Below are positions 27,577 through 37,259 of a DNA stretch of 64,000 bases, piece by piece. The notes below the pieces were generated by a model. It did no database searches. It was not told the origin of the DNA and saw only the letters and a program-made list of their open reading frames with translations. Numbering within the stretch: position 1 is the first letter of the stretch; every line of letters begins with the position of its first letter. The DNA lies in contig NZ_VJOY01000003.1 of NCBI RefSeq assembly GCF_007109405.1, positions 1 through 64,000 on the forward strand, given 5' to 3'. The stretch comes from Pseudomonas mangiferae (lineage in GTDB: Bacteria; Pseudomonadota; Gammaproteobacteria; Pseudomonadales; Pseudomonadaceae). Made by a program: the position numbers and the translations under genes.

Positions 27577-28577
27577 CCTTTCGGCTCCTCGATGGGCGCG
27601 GACGGAAACGTGTCGCGCCCCAGATCACGGGACAGCACCTGCACGCGGCCATTGCCGCTGCGTTGCAGGACGCTGACCAACACCAGGCGGCGCTCGGCGA
27701 GGCGGACCTCGCTGGTCACCTGGAAATACTGGCTGCGCACCGACAGCGACATGCCCTCCAGCTGGCCGACCCCGGCGAGGATCGGCAGCGAGGTGAACTG
27801 GTCGACGCTGGGAAAGCCCTGGCGGCCGCGCAGCACCACCACGGCCTGGGCCGCCGCCGGGTCGAACACCTCGGAGAGGCTGGCCAGCACCGGTGCGCTG
27901 GCGGTGTTGACGTTGAGCGCGGCATCCGGCGGCAGCGCGGCGACATGGGGCGCCAGCTTGCGGTAATCGGCCTCCTGCATGTCCAGCAGCAGGCGCAGCT
28001 CGGAGATGTCCTTCAGCGGCCGGTTGGCGGCGCGATAGGGCGGCTTCAGCAGCAGGTACTGGTCATCCTCGGCGCTATTGAGGCCGGTCATCTCGCTGTT
28101 GGGGTCGAGCCAGTCCAGCAGGCGTTGCGGATAGAGGGACGCGTCGATCCCCAGGCGGGTCAGCAGCAGGCGGAATTGCTTGAGGGTCTTCTGGTCCACC
28201 TGGGCCCCACCGCCGTCCTCGCCGCCCGCTTCGCGCAGCAGCGAATTGAGGTTGAAGCGGCCGTTGAGGTCGTCGATCCGAATGTGCAGCTCGCCGCCGT
28301 CATCCAGGGGGAAGGTGATGTTCGGCTGGGCCCAGGCCTCCTCCAGGTGGTCCACCTGCTGCGCGCCGTTGTTCTGGCGGAAGTCACGCCGCAGCATGAC
28401 GCGCGCCAGGGTCTCCCCGCCCAGGGCGTATTGCCAGGCCTGGCGGGTATGCAGCTGGTTGGCGCTGGCGCGGATCGCCAGCTGCTGGCGAGCGATCAGG
28501 CCGGCGCAGACCACCGTCACCACCGCCACCACCAACAGGACAGTGAGCAGCGCCACCCCGCGTTGCGTGCGCATCAT
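27573..28577 (-). CDS. xcpX: Type II secretion minor pseudopilin K (GspK)
   Basis: A 334-residue minor pseudopilin. The prepilin leader is very short (MMRTQRG), followed by the hydrophobic helix VALLTVLLVVAVVTVVCAGL. Position +5 is Thr instead of Glu, as in other GspK proteins, which cap the pseudopilus tip with XcpV and XcpW. The large globular domain has the DLNGRFNLNSLL segment typical of the family. The two adjacent ATGs (28577, 28574) overlap the xcpW stop; 28577 is used. Confidence 0.92.
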   Translation of the reverse strand: MMRTQRGVALLTVLLVVAVVTVVCAGLIARQQLAIRASANQLHTRQAWQYALGGETLARVMLRRDFRQNNGAQQVDHLEEAWAQPNITFPLDDGGELHIRIDDLNGRFNLNSLLREAGGEDGGGAQVDQKTLKQFRLLLTRLGIDASLYPQRLLDWLDPNSEMTGLNSAEDDQYLLLKPPYRAANRPLKDISELRLLLDMQEADYRKLAPHVAALPPDAALNVNTASAPVLASLSEVFDPAAAQAVVVLRGRQGFPSVDQFTSLPILAGVGQLEGMSLSVRSQYFQVTSEVRLAERRLVLVSVLQRSGNGRVQVLSRDLGRDTFPSAPIEEPKG

Positions 28578-29326
28578 GGGCCGCCCTCCGGCGGCGGCAT
28601 CGGCGGCGCGCCACCCGGGATGTCTCCGCCGGCATCACCATTGCCGCTGCCGTCGCCATTTCCGTTGCCATCGCCGTCGCCACCTTCCGCGCCGTTAGCA
28701 CCCGGGGGCTCCTTCTTCTTGCCGTCCACCAGGCGGATCACCCGACGCAGTTCGCCATAGCGGCGATGGGTCAGGAACAGTTCCACCGCCCGCGGCAAGA
28801 GCTCCAGGCGATCGGACGTATCGTTGGCCTGGGGCGGCCAGCTGGTCTGCCACTCGCCATCCTTGTCCAGGTAGCGCAGGTGCAGCGCAGTGACCCCGTC
28901 CAGGGCCTGCTGCACCCGTGGCTGGCTGTCCTGGGCGCGATCGAGGACCTGCCAGTAGCGGCGCTCCCAGACCTCGCCGGAACGCTGCCAGCGCACCCGC
29001 TGGATCTGCGAACGGACCGCCCCGGTGGGGTCGCGCCAGCCGAGCCGGCTGAACTCCACCGGCGCAGTGTCTTCGTCCTCGCCGGACAGCGCCGGCAGCG
29101 GCTCGCCATAGGCGTCGCGCACCGGGCGCGCCACCACCTGCTGCAGGTCCCGCTCGAAAGCCGCCATGGCCCGGGTCACCTCGCGCAGCTGGCGCTCCTG
29201 CTCGCGGGTGCTGGTGTCGGTGCGCAGCACGCTGTCCAGCATGCGGTAGGTGGCCAGCCCCAGCAGCGCGAAGATCGCGATGGCGATCAGCAGCTCCAGC
29301 AGGGTGAAACCCCGGTGGCGCCTCAC
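28574..29326 (-). CDS. xcpW: Type II secretion minor pseudopilin J (GspJ)
   Basis: A 250-residue minor pseudopilin. The start is GTG 29326, which overlaps the xcpV stop (GTGA); the much longer open frame runs back through xcpV out of phase and is not coding. The prepilin cleavage motif is RHRG-FTLLELLIAIAIF with Glu at +5. The body follows P. aeruginosa XcpW closely (RRYWQVLDRAQDS). The C-terminus from about 215 is an odd low-complexity tail of Gly, Asp and Asn ending in a Pro-rich segment. Confidence 0.92.
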   Translation of the reverse strand: MRRHRGFTLLELLIAIAIFALLGLATYRMLDSVLRTDTSTREQERQLREVTRAMAAFERDLQQVVARPVRDAYGEPLPALSGEDEDTAPVEFSRLGWRDPTGAVRSQIQRVRWQRSGEVWERRYWQVLDRAQDSQPRVQQALDGVTALHLRYLDKDGEWQTSWPPQANDTSDRLELLPRAVELFLTHRRYGELRRVIRLVDGKKKEPPGANGAEGGDGDGNGNGDGSGNGDAGGDIPGGAPPMPPPEGGP

Positions 29327-29715
29327 GACGGGTTCTCCAGGAAGCCCACCAGACGCACGATGGCGCGGTCGTCCAGCTTGCCGCCGGTGCCGCCGCGGAT
29401 CGGCCGCAGCGCGACCCAGACGATGATCCGGCGCATGTCCGGGTCGCTGGTGGCCTCCACCTGGCTCTGCCACTGCCAGCGCCGGCCGGCGAACTCCAGG
29501 TCGCCATTCGCCCGGCCATCGGCGGGCTGCGGGTCGGCCAGCTGCATCTCGGTCAGGTGGTTGTCGGCGATCCACATGGCCAGGGTCTTGTCTTCCAGGC
29601 GCGAGGCGTTCTTCAGGCTGCTGCTGGCGGCGGTGAGCACGCTGGCGGCGACGATGGCGAAGATCGCCAGGGCCACCAGCACTTCCAGCAGGGTGAAGCC
29701 ACGGGCCGCTTTCAT
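29323..29715 (-). CDS. xcpV: Type II secretion minor pseudopilin I (GspI)
   Basis: A 130-residue minor pseudopilin. It starts MKAARG-FTLLEVLVALAIFAIV, with the prepilin peptidase site after Gly6 and Glu at +5. The globular domain is small, normal for GspI. It nucleates the pseudopilus tip with XcpW and XcpX. It overlaps xcpU upstream (ATGA) and xcpW downstream (GTGA). Confidence 0.93.
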   Translation of the reverse strand: MKAARGFTLLEVLVALAIFAIVAASVLTAASSSLKNASRLEDKTLAMWIADNHLTEMQLADPQPADGRANGDLEFAGRRWQWQSQVEATSDPDMRRIIVWVALRPIRGGTGGKLDDRAIVRLVGFLENPS

Positions 29716-30302
29716 CCACGCTCCGCCAGGCTTTCCACCTTGGGCAGGCGGAAGCCGTCGCTGGAAAGCGCCAGCCGGGCACCGTCGTCGCGGCGTTCCC
29801 GCAGTTGCAGGCGGAACGGGGTGAATTCGCCGCTGGAGAGGATCAGCAGCTGCGGTAAGGATGCCTTGGCCTTGCGGTCCTTGCTGTCACCGGAGGGCGA
29901 GGGCAACACTAGCGCCTGGCCATCCAGTTCGAAGCGCAGCTCGGCCCACGCCGGCAGGCGATGGGCCTGGTCCCCCAGGGGTGCCCAGCGCCCGTCGTCC
30001 TCGAAGCGCACGACTTCGTAGCGGTCGCGCTCGAAGCGCACGCCGTACTCACGGTTGTCGAGGACGGCCTCGTCGGCGAGCACGCCGATCAGGCTGGACA
30101 GACGCTCGGCCTCGTTGCGCAGCTCGCGCCCGGGCCCGGCGATGCCGGTGCTGAAGGTGGTCAGCGCCACCAGGGTGCCGATGATCACCAGCACCACCAG
30201 CAGTTCGATCAGGGTGAAGCCGTGCGCCCGCCGCCCTGTTCCGAGGCTCCGGCCCAAGGGCCGGGACCGCGTCGGACGGCGGCGGGAGGACGGCGCGGGC
30301 AT
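29712..30302 (-). CDS. xcpU: Type II secretion minor pseudopilin H (GspH)
   Basis: A 196-residue minor pseudopilin, from ATG 30302 in a TGATG junction with the xcpT stop. The cleavage site is RRAHG-FTLIELLVVLVIIGTL, Glu at +5. The leader before the site is about 28 residues and very Arg/Pro-rich, longer than the usual 5-10 residues of prepilins. A start closer to the cleavage site is not obvious, so the long leader may be real. Prepilin peptidase (XcpA/PilD) is not in this window. Confidence 0.9.
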   Translation of the reverse strand: MPAPSSRRRPTRSRPLGRSLGTGRRAHGFTLIELLVVLVIIGTLVALTTFSTGIAGPGRELRNEAERLSSLIGVLADEAVLDNREYGVRFERDRYEVVRFEDDGRWAPLGDQAHRLPAWAELRFELDGQALVLPSPSGDSKDRKAKASLPQLLILSSGEFTPFRLQLRERRDDGARLALSSDGFRLPKVESLAERG

Positions 30303-30724
30303 CACTTGTCCCAGTTACCGATGTCGGCGTCGTTGTCGCTGCCGCCTTCCTTGCCGTCGGCACCGAAGGAATACAGGTCGTAGGGCCCCTTGGTGCCCGG
30401 CGACAGGTACTGGTAGGGGTTGCCCCAGGGATCGATGGGCAGCTTGCTCAGGTAGCCGTCCTTGTTCCAGTTCTTCGGCTGCGGGTTGCCGGTGGGCTTC
30501 TTCACCAGCGCTTCCAGGCCCTGCTGGGTGCTCGGGTAGGCGAAGTTGTCCAGCTTGTACATGTCCAGCGCGGCGGAAATGGCCTTGATGTCGCCACGGG
30601 CGACGGTGACCTTGGCCTGGTCCGGGCGGTTCATGACCTGGGGCACCACCAGCGCGGCGAGAATGCCGAGGATCACGACGACGACCATGATCTCGATCAG
30701 GGTGAAACCGGTTTGCTTGCGCAC
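30302..30724 (-). CDS. xcpT: Type II secretion major pseudopilin G (GspG)
   Basis: A 140-residue major pseudopilin. It starts at GTG 30724 with AAAGGAG seven bases upstream. The leader is MRKQTG, followed by [25 protein letters not shown]. The C-terminal part ([11 protein letters not shown]) holds the calcium-binding region of GspG, with the conserved Asp residues. It forms the shaft of the pseudopilus that pushes substrates through XcpQ. Confidence 0.96.
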   Translation of the reverse strand: MRKQTGFTLIEIMVVVVILGILAALVVPQVMNRPDQAKVTVARGDIKAISAALDMYKLDNFAYPSTQQGLEALVKKPTGNPQPKNWNKDGYLSKLPIDPWGNPYQYLSPGTKGPYDLYSFGADGKEGGSDNDADIGNWDK

Positions 30725-30736
30725 GTGCTCGCTCCT

Positions 30737-31951
30737 TTAACTCACGAGTTGGTTCAACGACAGAATCGGCAGCAGTATCGCCAGTACGATGACCAGCACC
30801 ACGGCCCCCATGAAGACCAGCATGAACGGCTCGAACAACCCGACCAGCAACGCGATCTGCGCGCTCAGGTCGTTCTCCTGGTTGCGCGCCGTACGCGCCA
30901 GCATCTTGTCCAGTTCGCCCGAGCGTTCGCCGCTGGCGATCATGTGCAGCATCATCGGCGGAAACTGCCCGCTGGCGTCCAGGGCACGGGTCAGGCTGCC
31001 GCCCTCACGGACCTTCTGGGCGGCCAATACCACGTCCGCGCGGATCACCCGGTTGGCGATCACCTCGGCGGCGATACCCAGGGCTTCCACCAGCGGTACG
31101 CCGCTCTGGGTCAGGATCGCCAGGGTCGAGGCGAAGCGCGCAGTGTCGGTGGAGCGCACCAGGCGCCCGATCAGCGGCAGCTGCAGCAGCGTGGCGTGCC
31201 AGCGGCGCTTGACGGTCTCGTCGCGCAGCGCCATGCGCGCGCCGATGAAGCCGCCGATCGCCAGCAGCAGCGCCAGCCAGCCCCACTGCTTGACCAGGGA
31301 GCTCAGGGCGATGAGGCCGCGGGTCAGCGCCGGCAGGGTCTGCCCGGAATCGATGAACACCCGCACCACGTCCGGCACCACGTAGCCCAGCAGGAAGCCG
31401 ACGATGCCCAGGGAGGCGAGCATCAGGGTCACCGGATAGAGCAGCGCCAGCTGGATCTTCTGCCGCGACTGCTGGCGTTGCTCGGTGTAGTCGGCCAGTT
31501 GCTCCAGCACCGGCCCCAGGTGTCCGGCATGCTCGCCGGCGGCCACCGTGGCACGGTAGAGATCGGGGAAGGCCGCGGGGAATTCCTTCAGGCTGCTGGC
31601 CAGGCTATGGCCTTCCAGCACTTTCGCCCGCACCGCCAGCAGCATCGACTGGATGCGCGCGGCGCTGGCCTGGGCGGCGGCCGCGCCCAGGGCTTCCTCG
31701 ATGGGCAGCGCGGCCTGCACCAGGGTGGCCAGTTGGCGGGTGACCAGTGCCAGGTCGCGGGCGGACAGGCCGCGGCCGAAGCTCAGGCGCCCGCCGCCAG
31801 CGTGCTCGCGGGTGCGGGTGGCCTTCACTTGCAGCGGCGCCAGTTGCCGCTCCCGCAACAGCTGGCGCACCTGGCGGGCACTGTCCGCCTCCAGCACGCC
31901 CTTCTGCTGACGACCGCGGGGGTCGAGGGCGATGTATTCGAACGCGGCCAT
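30737..31951 (-). CDS. xcpS: Type II secretion platform protein F (GspF)
   Basis: A 404-residue polytopic inner-membrane protein with two GspF cytoplasmic domains (about 70-195 and 275-395) and three membrane helices (about 170, 220 and 375). It starts [18 protein letters not shown], standard for the family. It transfers the motion of the XcpR ATPase to the pseudopilus base. ATG 31951 overlaps the xcpR stop by one base. It lies 12 bases before xcpT. Confidence 0.96.
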   Translation of the reverse strand: MAAFEYIALDPRGRQQKGVLEADSARQVRQLLRERQLAPLQVKATRTREHAGGGRLSFGRGLSARDLALVTRQLATLVQAALPIEEALGAAAAQASAARIQSMLLAVRAKVLEGHSLASSLKEFPAAFPDLYRATVAAGEHAGHLGPVLEQLADYTEQRQQSRQKIQLALLYPVTLMLASLGIVGFLLGYVVPDVVRVFIDSGQTLPALTRGLIALSSLVKQWGWLALLLAIGGFIGARMALRDETVKRRWHATLLQLPLIGRLVRSTDTARFASTLAILTQSGVPLVEALGIAAEVIANRVIRADVVLAAQKVREGGSLTRALDASGQFPPMMLHMIASGERSGELDKMLARTARNQENDLSAQIALLVGLFEPFMLVFMGAVVLVIVLAILLPILSLNQLVS

Positions 31952-33438
31952 TATTCTTCCCGCGTCACGCGCAGGACTTCCTCGACCGTGGTGACCCCTT
32001 CGAGCACCTTGCGCTTGCCGTCGTCGCGGATGCTCGGTCCGAGGGTCCGGGCATGGCGGGTCATGGCCTGTTCGCCGGCGGCGCTGTGGATCAGGGTGCG
32101 CAGGTGGTCGTCGAACACCACCAGCTCATAGATGCCGGTGCGCCCACGATAACCGTGCTGGTGGCATTCCAGACAGCCGCGGGCGCGGTAGAGGGTCGGC
32201 GCCTTGTCCAGGGGGACCCCGAGCAGCCGGCACTCCGCCTCGTCGGCGACGTAGCTTTCCTTGCAACTGGGGCACAGCACCCGCACCAGGCGCTGGGCCA
32301 GCACGCCCAGCAACGACGAGGACAGCAGGAACGGCTCGATGCCCATGTCCACCAGACGGGTGATGGCGCCGATGGCGCTGTTGGTGTGCAGCGTGGACAG
32401 CACCAGGTGACCGGTCAGGGAAGCCTGGACCGCGATCTCCGCGGTTTCCTGGTCGCGGATCTCGCCCACCATCACCACGTCCGGGTCCTGGCGCAAAATC
32501 GCCCGCAGGCCGCGGGCGAAGGTCATGTCCACCTTGGGATTGACCTGGGTCTGGCCGATGCCTTCCAGGTGATATTCGATGGGGTCCTCGACCGTGAGGA
32601 TGTTACGGGTGCGGTCGTTGAGGGTGGTCAGGCTGGCGTACAGGGTGGTGGTCTTGCCCGAGCCGGTGGGACCGGTCACCAGCAGGATGCCGTGGGGCTT
32701 GCGCACGGTCTCGTCCATCAGTTGGCGGTCCCGGGCGCTCATGCCCAGGTGCTGCAGGGTCAGGCGCCCGGCCTGCTTGTCCAGCAGGCGCAGCACCACC
32801 CGTTCGCCGTTGGCCGAGGGCAGCGTGGACACCCGGATGTCCACCTCACGGCCACCGACCCGCAGGGAAATCCGGCCATCCTGGGGCACCCGCTTCTCGG
32901 CGATGTCCAGGCGCGCCATCACCTTGATCCGCGACACCAGCAGCGCTGCCAGCTCGCGCTTGGGCTCCAGCACCTCGCGCAGAATGCCGTCCACCCGGAA
33001 TCGCACCACCAGGCGTTTCTCGAAGGTTTCCAGGTGGATGTCCGATGCGTTGTCCTTGATCGCCTCGCCGAGGATCGCGTTGATCAGGCGGATGATCGGG
33101 GCGTCGTCCTCCTGCTCCAGCAGGTCCTCGGTCTCCGGCATCTGCTCGGCGAGGGCGGCGAGGTCGAGGCTGCCCCCCAGGTCCTCGGCCAGCTGCATGG
33201 TGGCGGAGGAATCGTGCTGGTAGGCCAGGGCCATGGCTTGGTCGAAGGCTTCCGGCGGCAACTCCTTCAGCGGCAGGTAGCGACCGGCGAACCGCCGGGC
33301 TTCGCTCAGGGCTACCAGATCGACCCCCGGCCGGTGGGCCAGGCAGGGCGAGGCACCGTCCTGAAGCAGAACGCCGTGGCGTTTGGCGAAACCGAAAGGA
33401 AGACGGCGCATCGGCGCTTCAGCGAGGGGTGCATTCAT
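31951..33438 (-). CDS. xcpR: Type II secretion ATPase E (GspE)
   Basis: A 496-residue secretion ATPase. The N1E domain (about 1-100) is followed by a RecA-like domain with Walker [11 protein letters not shown], Asp box, Walker B ([16 protein letters not shown]) and His box. The zinc tetracysteine module is present (CPSC then CLEC, about 50 residues apart). ATG 33438 (MNAPLAEAP) is chosen because the longer frame adds a leader unlike other GspE proteins. It is first of the minus-strand operon xcpR-S-T-U-V-W-X-Y-Z. Confidence 0.95.
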   Translation of the reverse strand: MNAPLAEAPMRRLPFGFAKRHGVLLQDGASPCLAHRPGVDLVALSEARRFAGRYLPLKELPPEAFDQAMALAYQHDSSATMQLAEDLGGSLDLAALAEQMPETEDLLEQEDDAPIIRLINAILGEAIKDNASDIHLETFEKRLVVRFRVDGILREVLEPKRELAALLVSRIKVMARLDIAEKRVPQDGRISLRVGGREVDIRVSTLPSANGERVVLRLLDKQAGRLTLQHLGMSARDRQLMDETVRKPHGILLVTGPTGSGKTTTLYASLTTLNDRTRNILTVEDPIEYHLEGIGQTQVNPKVDMTFARGLRAILRQDPDVVMVGEIRDQETAEIAVQASLTGHLVLSTLHTNSAIGAITRLVDMGIEPFLLSSSLLGVLAQRLVRVLCPSCKESYVADEAECRLLGVPLDKAPTLYRARGCLECHQHGYRGRTGIYELVVFDDHLRTLIHSAAGEQAMTRHARTLGPSIRDDGKRKVLEGVTTVEEVLRVTREE

Positions 33439-33700
33439 CCGTGGCGTGCCTTCAAGCGAAAACCTGCAGTCCATTTTGCGAGCCTGACTCGCATGGCGCG
33501 ACAGGGTACACATTTTTTCGAGCGGAAACGCGGCATGGCTCACGGACCCTCTGGAAAACCCGGCAGGCCCCTCGCCAGGCCGTTATGTGTAGCACAATTT
33601 CCTGGCGGACACGCATCGACAACCTCTGGCGCGATTCCGGCGAGCTGATATGATCCGCCGCGATCTGCTGGAAAAATAAGATCAATACAGCATTCAGGGA
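33439..33700. promoter_or_regulatory. Divergent promoter region xcpR / xcpP
   Basis: A 262-bp gap serving both xcp operons. TATGAT at 33649-33654 is a fair -10 for xcpP, with no good -35. I looked for a CT-N12-AG lux-type box, because the P. aeruginosa locus is quorum-sensing controlled, and found none. Confidence 0.45.
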
Positions 33701-34405
33701 GTGATAGACGCCTTGCTTCGATCCAGTGTTCCACGCTGGCCGCTACGTCACATGCAGCTTTTGCTGGGCACGGCGCTGGTGATCGCGATGAGCATCAGCC
33801 TCGCCTGGCAGACCGCCGCGTGGCTCCGCCTGCTGCGCGAGCAGGACGGCAGTGTCGCCACCGCCTCCGCCCCGTCCACCCAGCCCCCCAGCGTGGACAA
33901 CATGCAGCGCCTGTTCGGCTCTGCCAGCCTCGCCGGCGACGGCCCTCCCCCCGCGACCAACCTGCGCCTCACCCTCCACGGCAGCTTCGTTCACAACGAC
34001 CCGCAACGTTCCAGCGCGATCATCCAGCGCGAGGGCAGCAAGCCGCAGCGTTTCGGCCTGGGCCAGGAGCTGGACAGCGGCGTGAAGCTGCACGCGGTCT
34101 ACCGCGACCGCGTCGAACTGGAGCGCAATGGCCGGCTGGAGACGCTGCCCTTCCCCGCCAGCCGCTCCGCCAGCGCCAGCGCGAACGTCGATCCCAACGA
34201 GAACGAGGGAGGCGGCTATGGCGCGCCACCGCCTTACGAGGACAACCAGCCTCCCGCGGATGCGGGCGATCCGCTCAGTGGTTTGCAGGAAGAGAACGCG
34301 GACATGCTGCGCCAGCGCATGGAAGCCCTGCGCCAACAGATGGAAGCGGCCGGCAGCCTGCCGCCACCCGATGCGCCCACCGATCAGCCCATGGAAAGCG
34401 ACTGA
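33701..34405 (+). CDS. xcpP: Type II secretion protein C (GspC)
   Basis: A 234-residue bitopic protein: N-terminal cytoplasmic tail, one transmembrane helix (about 19-38), a Pro-rich linker, the homology region domain that binds the secretin (about 75-150) and a C-terminal coiled coil (LQEENADMLRQRMEALRQQM) instead of a PDZ domain, as in P. aeruginosa XcpP. The start is uncertain. GTG 33701 overlaps the AGGGAG it would use; TTG 33713 is better spaced. It couples XcpQ to the inner-membrane platform. Confidence 0.88.
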   Translation: MIDALLRSSVPRWPLRHMQLLLGTALVIAMSISLAWQTAAWLRLLREQDGSVATASAPSTQPPSVDNMQRLFGSASLAGDGPPPATNLRLTLHGSFVHNDPQRSSAIIQREGSKPQRFGLGQELDSGVKLHAVYRDRVELERNGRLETLPFPASRSASASANVDPNENEGGGYGAPPPYEDNQPPADAGDPLSGLQEENADMLRQRMEALRQQMEAAGSLPPPDAPTDQPMESD

Positions 34406-34409
34406 ACCG

Positions 34410-36395
34410 ATGTATCCGACTCTCTCCCGCCTTACCCTCGCCCTGCTCGCCGCCAGCCTCACCTTCACCGCCCTGCCGGCCCTGGCCGAAGACCCGGCCC
34501 CGCCGCGCACGACCCAGGCCAGTGGCACGGGGACTCAACAGGACAGCTGGACCATCAACCTCAAGGACGCGGACATTCGCGAGTTCATCGACCAGATCTC
34601 CGACATCACCGGCGAGACCTTCGTGGTCGACCCCCGGGTCAAGGGCCAGGTCAGCGTGGTCTCCAAGTCGCCCCTGGGCCTGAGCGAGGTCTACCAGCTG
34701 TTCCTCTCGGTGATGGCGACCCACGGCTTCAGCGTGGTCACCCACGGCGACCAGGCGCGCATCATCCCCAATGCCGAAGCCAAGGCGGAAGCCGACAACG
34801 GCCGCAACGCACCGGACAGCCTGGAAACCCGAGTCATCCAGGTGCAGCACGCCCCGGTGGCGGAGCTGATCCCCCTGGTCAGGCCCCTGGTGCCGCAGTA
34901 CGGTCACCTGGCGGCGGTGACGTCCGCCAACGCCCTGATCATCAGCGACCGCAGCGCCAACATCGCCCGCATCGAGGACCTGGTGCGCCAGCTGGACCAG
35001 GCCGGAGACCGCGACTACAGCGTGTTGACCCTGCAGCACGCCTGGGTGATGGACGCGGCGGAAGTCCTCAACAACAGCGTCACCCGCGGCCAGGCCAAGG
35101 GCACCAGCGGCACCCAGGTGATTGCCGACGGCCGCACCAACCGCCTGATCCTGCTGGGACCGCCGGCCGCGCGGGCGAAACTGGCGGCCCTGGCCAAGTC
35201 CATCGACACGCCCACCACCCGCTCGGCCAACACCCGGGTGATCCGCCTGCGCCACAACGATGCCAAGGCCCTGGCGGAAACCCTCGGGGAAATCTCCGAG
35301 GGCCTGAAGGCCCCCGAGGGCGGTGCGGCGGCCGGTGGCAGTGGCGGTGCTGCAGCGGCTTCGTCCGGCAAGCCGCAGAACATCCTGATCCGCGCCGACG
35401 AGAGCCTCAACGCCCTGGTCCTGCTGGCGGAACCGGACACGGTGAATGCCCTGGAGGACATCGTCCGCCAACTGGACGTGCCTCGCGCCCAAGTGATGGT
35501 GGAAGCGGCCATCGTCGAGATTTCTGGCGACATTTCCGATGCCCTGGGCGTGCAGTGGGCGGTGGATGCCCGTGGCGGCAAGGGTGGCCTGGGCGGCACC
35601 AACTTCGGCAACACCGGGCTCTCCATCGGCACCCTGCTCACCGCCATCAACGACAAGAAAGCGCCTACCGACCTGCCGGACGGGGCGATCATCGGCATCG
35701 GCAGCGACCGTTTCGGCGCCCTGATCACCGCACTCTCGGCCAATAGCAACAGCAACCTGCTGTCCACCCCGAGCCTGCTGACCCTGGACAACCAGAAGGC
35801 GGAGATCCTGGTGGGCCAGAACGTACCGTTCCAGACCGGCTCCTACACCACCAACAACGCCGGCTCCAGCAACCCGTTCACCACGGTGGAGCGCAAGGAC
35901 ATCGGTGTGACCCTCAAGGTCACCCCCCATATCAATGAAGGGGCCACCCTGCGTCTGGAGATCGAGCAGGAAATCTCCTCCATCGCCGAAAGCACCCAGC
36001 TCACCGCCAAGGCCCTCGACCTGATCACCAACAAGCGTTCCATCAAGAGCACGGTGCTCGCCGAGGACGGCCAGGTGGTGGTGCTGGGCGGGCTGATCCA
36101 GGACGACGTCAACCAGTCGGAATCCAAGGTGCCGCTGCTGGGCGACATCCCCTTCCTCGGCCGGCTGTTCCGCTCCAACAAGGCCGGCCACGTGAAGCGC
36201 AACCTGATGGTGTTCCTGCGCCCCACCGTGGTCCGCGACGGCGCTGGCCTCGCGGCCCTGTCGGGCAAGAAATACAGCGACATCCGGGTGATCGGCAGCC
36301 AGGCGGCGGGCGAGCGCAACATCCTGCCGGAACAGCCTCACCTGCTGTTCGATGGCCAGGGCGTGCCCGCCGTGGATCTGCGCAAGGGCGACTGA
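34410..36395 (+). CDS. xcpQ: Type II secretion secretin D (GspD)
   Basis: A 661-residue outer-membrane secretin. It has a signal peptide (about 1-28, ending LPALAED), the N0 domain (NLKDADIREFIDQISDITGETFVVD), N1-N3 domains and the C-terminal secretin barrel with VERKDIGVTLKVTPHINEG and VVVLGGLIQDD. The Gly/Ala/Ser-rich loop between N3 halves is at about 310-330. ATG 34410 lies four bases after the xcpP stop. It forms the multimeric exit channel for folded exoproteins. Confidence 0.96.
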   Translation: MYPTLSRLTLALLAASLTFTALPALAEDPAPPRTTQASGTGTQQDSWTINLKDADIREFIDQISDITGETFVVDPRVKGQVSVVSKSPLGLSEVYQLFLSVMATHGFSVVTHGDQARIIPNAEAKAEADNGRNAPDSLETRVIQVQHAPVAELIPLVRPLVPQYGHLAAVTSANALIISDRSANIARIEDLVRQLDQAGDRDYSVLTLQHAWVMDAAEVLNNSVTRGQAKGTSGTQVIADGRTNRLILLGPPAARAKLAALAKSIDTPTTRSANTRVIRLRHNDAKALAETLGEISEGLKAPEGGAAAGGSGGAAAASSGKPQNILIRADESLNALVLLAEPDTVNALEDIVRQLDVPRAQVMVEAAIVEISGDISDALGVQWAVDARGGKGGLGGTNFGNTGLSIGTLLTAINDKKAPTDLPDGAIIGIGSDRFGALITALSANSNSNLLSTPSLLTLDNQKAEILVGQNVPFQTGSYTTNNAGSSNPFTTVERKDIGVTLKVTPHINEGATLRLEIEQEISSIAESTQLTAKALDLITNKRSIKSTVLAEDGQVVVLGGLIQDDVNQSESKVPLLGDIPFLGRLFRSNKAGHVKRNLMVFLRPTVVRDGAGLAALSGKKYSDIRVIGSQAAGERNILPEQPHLLFDGQGVPAVDLRKGD

Positions 36396-36409
36396 AGCCC
36401 ACATGCGCG

Positions 36410-36431
36410 ACGCCCGGCCAAGGCCGGGTGT
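36410..36431. terminator. Bidirectional stem-loop between xcpQ and the SDR gene
   Basis: CCCGGCC-AA-GGCCGGG extended by GACG/TGTC with a G-T pair, in the 63-bp gap between convergent genes. There is no T-run, but position and stability suggest a shared terminator. Confidence 0.55.
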
Positions 36432-36458
36432 CTGCACGGGACGACGAAGCGGGGCGTC

Positions 36459-37259
36459 TCAGTCGCGGTAGATCATCCGGCGGGTCATGCCGCCATCCAC
36501 CACGAATTCCTGGCCGGTGACGAACGCCGACTCCTCCGACAGCAGCCAGGCCACCAGCGAAGCCACGTCCTCGACGGTCCCGACCCGCCCGGCCGGATGC
36601 TGCTGGTGATCCTCGGGCCCCAGCGGATCGCTGCGCCGCGCCGAGGGGTCCCGCGCATCGATCCAGCCCGGGCTCACCGCATTGACCCGGATGTCCGGCC
36701 CCAGGCTCACCGCCAGGGCGTGGGTGAGCGCCAGCAGGCCACCCTTGCTGGCGGCGTAGGCCTCGCTGTCCGGTTCGGACTGGTGGGCGCGGGTCGAGCT
36801 CAGGTTGACGATGGCACCGTCATGGGCGCGCAGGTAGCGGGCGCAATGCTTGGCCAGGAGCAGCGGACCACTGAGATTGGTGGCCAGTACGCGGTTCCAG
36901 GCGCTCAGCGACAGATCCTGCAGCGGGGTGTTGTAGGGGTCCGCCAGCCCGGCGTTGTTCACCAGGGCGTCCAGCCGGCCGAACTGCCCGAGCACCTCGG
37001 AGACGCCCAGCAGCACCTGGTTTTCCTGGCTGACGTCCATGGCGACGAACCAGGCCCGCTCCCCTAGCGCCCGGGCCACCTTGGCGCCGCGGGTGCGGTC
37101 GGTGTCGGCGAGCACCACCTTCCAGCCCTCGGCGATCAGCCAGGCGGCGATGCCCAGGCCGATGCCGCGGGCGGCGCCGGTGACCAGCGCCACCTTGCCG
37201 TTGTCGGGAACCGCCTCGCGCCGGGTCCAGTCCAGTGCTACCTCGTTGGCCTCGCTCAC
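36459..37259 (-). CDS. Short-chain dehydrogenase/reductase downstream of metZ
   Basis: A 266-residue classical SDR. It shows TGAARGIG near residue 27, ADTD at the end of the second strand (NAD preference), NNAG, the catalytic Ser in LSSTRAHQ, and YAASK. The start is GTG 37259, overlapping the metZ stop (GTGA); the longer open frame runs out of phase through metZ. The metZ-SDR pair occurs at the same place in P. aeruginosa (PA3107-PA3106, from memory). The substrate is unknown. Confidence 0.9.
   Translation of the reverse strand: MSEANEVALDWTRREAVPDNGKVALVTGAARGIGLGIAAWLIAEGWKVVLADTDRTRGAKVARALGERAWFVAMDVSQENQVLLGVSEVLGQFGRLDALVNNAGLADPYNTPLQDLSLSAWNRVLATNLSGPLLLAKHCARYLRAHDGAIVNLSSTRAHQSEPDSEAYAASKGGLLALTHALAVSLGPDIRVNAVSPGWIDARDPSARRSDPLGPEDHQQHPAGRVGTVEDVASLVAWLLSEESAFVTGQEFVVDGGMTRRMIYRD

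Noticed and set aside
28574-29782. 402-residue reading for xcpW starting inside xcpV
   Set aside because: The first 152 residues are out-of-phase shadow of xcpV; the pseudopilin leader begins at GTG 29326.
33439-33700. Quorum-sensing lux-type box before xcpP/xcpR
   Set aside because: No CT-N12-AG palindrome was found by eye, although regulation of this kind is known in P. aeruginosa.
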